From contig CAYXXN010000139.1 of the NCBI GenBank assembly GCA_964469055.1, forward strand, positions 1 through 6,486: a stretch of 6,486 bases of DNA. The letters are read 5' to 3'. This DNA is from CAYXXN01 sp964469055. GTDB lineage: Bacteria > Acidobacteriota > Thermoanaerobaculia > Multivoradales > JAHEKO01. Below the pieces are notes generated by a model, which was not told the origin of the DNA, did not search any database, and saw only the letters and a list, made by a program, of their open reading frames with translations. This document shows, piece after piece, positions 5,423-6,486 of this stretch (position 1 is the first letter of the stretch; each line of letters begins with the position of its first letter). Position numbers and translations under genes: made by a program.

Positions 5423-6291
5423 TCGCCGCCGCCTCGCTGGTGGTCTCGTGCGCCGCGCCGGACGGCGGCCCGCGCGCCGGGCCGGCGGGGCTGCCACCCC
5501 AGCGCCTCCTGACCTTGGCGCCGAGCGCCGCCGAGATCGCTCACGCGCTCGGGTTGGGCGAGCGTGTCGTCGGCGTCGGCGACTACGTCCGTTGGCCGCC
5601 CGAGTGGGCGGACAAGCCGCGCCTGGGCGATCTCTTCAACCCGCAGCTCGAGCGCGTCGCGGCCTTGCGGCCGGACCTCGCCGTCTTGCTGCCGTCGGAG
5701 GAGGCGCTGGCCGGCCGCTTGCGCGCCCTCGGCGTCGAGGTCTTGATCGTGCCGAGCGAGACGCTGGCCGACTTCGAGGCGGCGGTCACCGCCGTCGCTG
5801 CACGCTGTGGCGTGCCGAAGGCCGGCGAGGCGCTGCTCACCCGGTGGCGCGCGGCGCTCGCGCCCGACCCGCTGCCCCGGCCGCTCAAGGCCGTCGTGGT
5901 GGTGGGGCGCGAGCCTGGCCGGCTGGCCGACCTCGTGGTGGCGGGTCGCGGCACCTTCTTCGACGAGCTGCTCGGGCGGTTGGGGGTGGAGAACGCGTTC
6001 AGCGACACGACGGTGCGCTATCCACAGCTCTCCGCGGAGCAGATCGTCCTGCGCCGGCCGGACGCCATCGTGGAGCTGCAGCCCCTGATCGTCCCCGACA
6101 CCCGGGTGGAGGCCCTGCGGCGCGACTGGCTGCCGCTCGCCACCGTGCCGGCGGTGGCGGCCGGATGTATCCCGATCGTCGACGGCGAGCACGTGCTGGT
6201 GCCCGGGCCGCGATTGCCGTCGCTCTACCGCGAGCTGCGGCGGGCGCTGGCCGCCTGTCTCGAGCCGGCGGCTCCGACTCCCGCCCCATGA
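5398..6291 (+). CDS. btuF: Cobalamin-binding lipoprotein of an ABC importer, BtuF-like
   Basis: BtuF is the periplasmic substrate-binding protein that takes B12 from BtuB and delivers it to the BtuCD importer. This 297-residue protein starts with a short lipoprotein signal (lipobox VVSC, Cys18), so it is probably membrane-anchored, unlike the soluble E. coli protein. The Peripla_BP_2 fold is clear: LLTLAPSAAEIAHALGLGER (37-56), GDYVRWPPEW (61-70), LERVAALRPDLAV (84-96), a linking helix near 122-153, then FFDELLGRLGVENAF (187-201) and YPQLSAEQIVLRRPDAIV (208-225). These match the block order of E. coli BtuF (WPQVSREQV and similar). The start at 5398 has GGAGGT at 5390-5395 and lies inside btuB, so translation is probably coupled. 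A siderophore- or heme-binding paralogue is the alternative, but riboswitch and btuB context argue for cobalamin. Confidence 0.9.
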   Translation: MARTCGALIAAASLVVSCAAPDGGPRAGPAGLPPQRLLTLAPSAAEIAHALGLGERVVGVGDYVRWPPEWADKPRLGDLFNPQLERVAALRPDLAVLLPSEEALAGRLRALGVEVLIVPSETLADFEAAVTAVAARCGVPKAGEALLTRWRAALAPDPLPRPLKAVVVVGREPGRLADLVVAGRGTFFDELLGRLGVENAFSDTTVRYPQLSAEQIVLRRPDAIVELQPLIVPDTRVEALRRDWLPLATVPAVAAGCIPIVDGEHVLVPGPRLPSLYRELRRALAACLEPAAPTPAP

Positions 6292-6486
6292 CCGCCCTGG
6301 TCACCGGCCGGGGTGTGGCCTGGAGGGCCGCCGGCCGCGCGGTGCTGGGACCCCTCGACTTCGGGGTCACGCCGGCGGAGTGCCTCGTTCTCGTCGGTCC
6401 CAACGGCGCGGGCAAGACGACCCTCCTGCGGCTGCTCGCCGGCGTGCTGGTCCCGAGCGCCGGCGAGCTCTTCTGGCGGGAGGTGT
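6288..6486 (+). CDS. btuD: ABC transporter ATPase, BtuD-like (3' truncated by the window)
   Basis: The first 66 residues are visible. They hold an ABC-type Walker A motif, GPNGAGKTT (37-45, Lys43), preceded by LGPLDFGVTPAECLVLV and followed by LLRLLAGVLVPSAGELFW, the usual start of FecE/BtuD-class importer ATPases. The ATG overlaps the btuF stop (ATGA, 6288-6291), and no separate Shine-Dalgarno is seen, so translational coupling is likely. ATP hydrolysis would drive B12 import through a BtuC-type permease, which is not in the window and might lie downstream. Signature (LSGGQ), Walker B and H-loop regions are beyond the end. The btuD name rests on the operon context; sequence alone supports only an ABC ATPase. 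Confidence 0.85.
   Translation, partial: MTALVTGRGVAWRAAGRAVLGPLDFGVTPAECLVLVGPNGAGKTTLLRLLAGVLVPSAGELFWREV

Noticed and set aside
4142..5497. Long minus-strand open frame opposite btuB
   Set aside because: A low-complexity Arg/Ala/Glu/Pro product antisense to a clear TonB receptor; a codon-bias shadow.
5236..6192. Minus-strand open frame opposite btuF
   Set aside because: It is antisense to a well-supported btuF, and the product shows no family features.

Overview
This GC-rich window looks like chromosome from a Gram-negative (diderm) bacterium. It encodes a TonB-dependent outer-membrane receptor, two lipoproteins with lipobox cysteines and other exported proteins. The tail FADGFESGDIAAW at the end of the first, partial gene resembles C-terminal tails I recall from secreted proteins of Acidobacteriota-type and some proteobacterial genomes. 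A lineage such as Acidobacteriota is therefore my guess, not a demonstration. No mobile element, CRISPR array, rRNA or tRNA gene was recognised.

Left part (1-2271). The 3' end of a probable secreted-protein gene is followed by two unrelated-looking PAP2-superfamily phosphatases in convergent orientation. The first (183-1406, +) is a polytopic membrane PAP2 enzyme. It carries an extra transmembrane helix and a C-terminal extracytoplasmic beta-rich domain. The second (1462-2271, -) is a soluble-type PAP2 enzyme made as a lipoprotein. Both keep the Lys/Arg/His/Arg/His/Asp catalytic set, and both lack the usual Ser of the central PSGH motif (PCGH and PAGH).

Middle part (2272-3244). There is a short, highly basic hypothetical protein with a good ribosome binding site. 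A small exported hypothetical protein follows, with an extended -10 promoter just upstream and a terminator-like hairpin after it. A perfect 14-bp palindrome lies in the divergent intergenic region 2272-2423.

Right part (3245-6486). This is a vitamin B12 uptake operon. A canonical cobalamin riboswitch (about 3300-3477) is followed by a strong hairpin and a Rho-independent-type terminator. Then come btuB (TonB-dependent cobalamin receptor), btuF (cobalamin-binding lipoprotein, overlapping btuB by 25 nt) and the start of an ABC ATPase gene (4-nt ATGA overlap) that the window cuts off. The likely logic is that cobalamin binding to the leader favours termination before btuB. When B12 is scarce the operon is read, and B12 passes through BtuB to BtuF and then to an inner-membrane ABC importer, whose permease must lie outside the window.

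I do not see a wholly new system. The parts most worth a second look are the PAP2 fusion and its neighbour, the two unrecognised small proteins, and the way the btuF start signals are embedded in the coding region for the BtuB tail.
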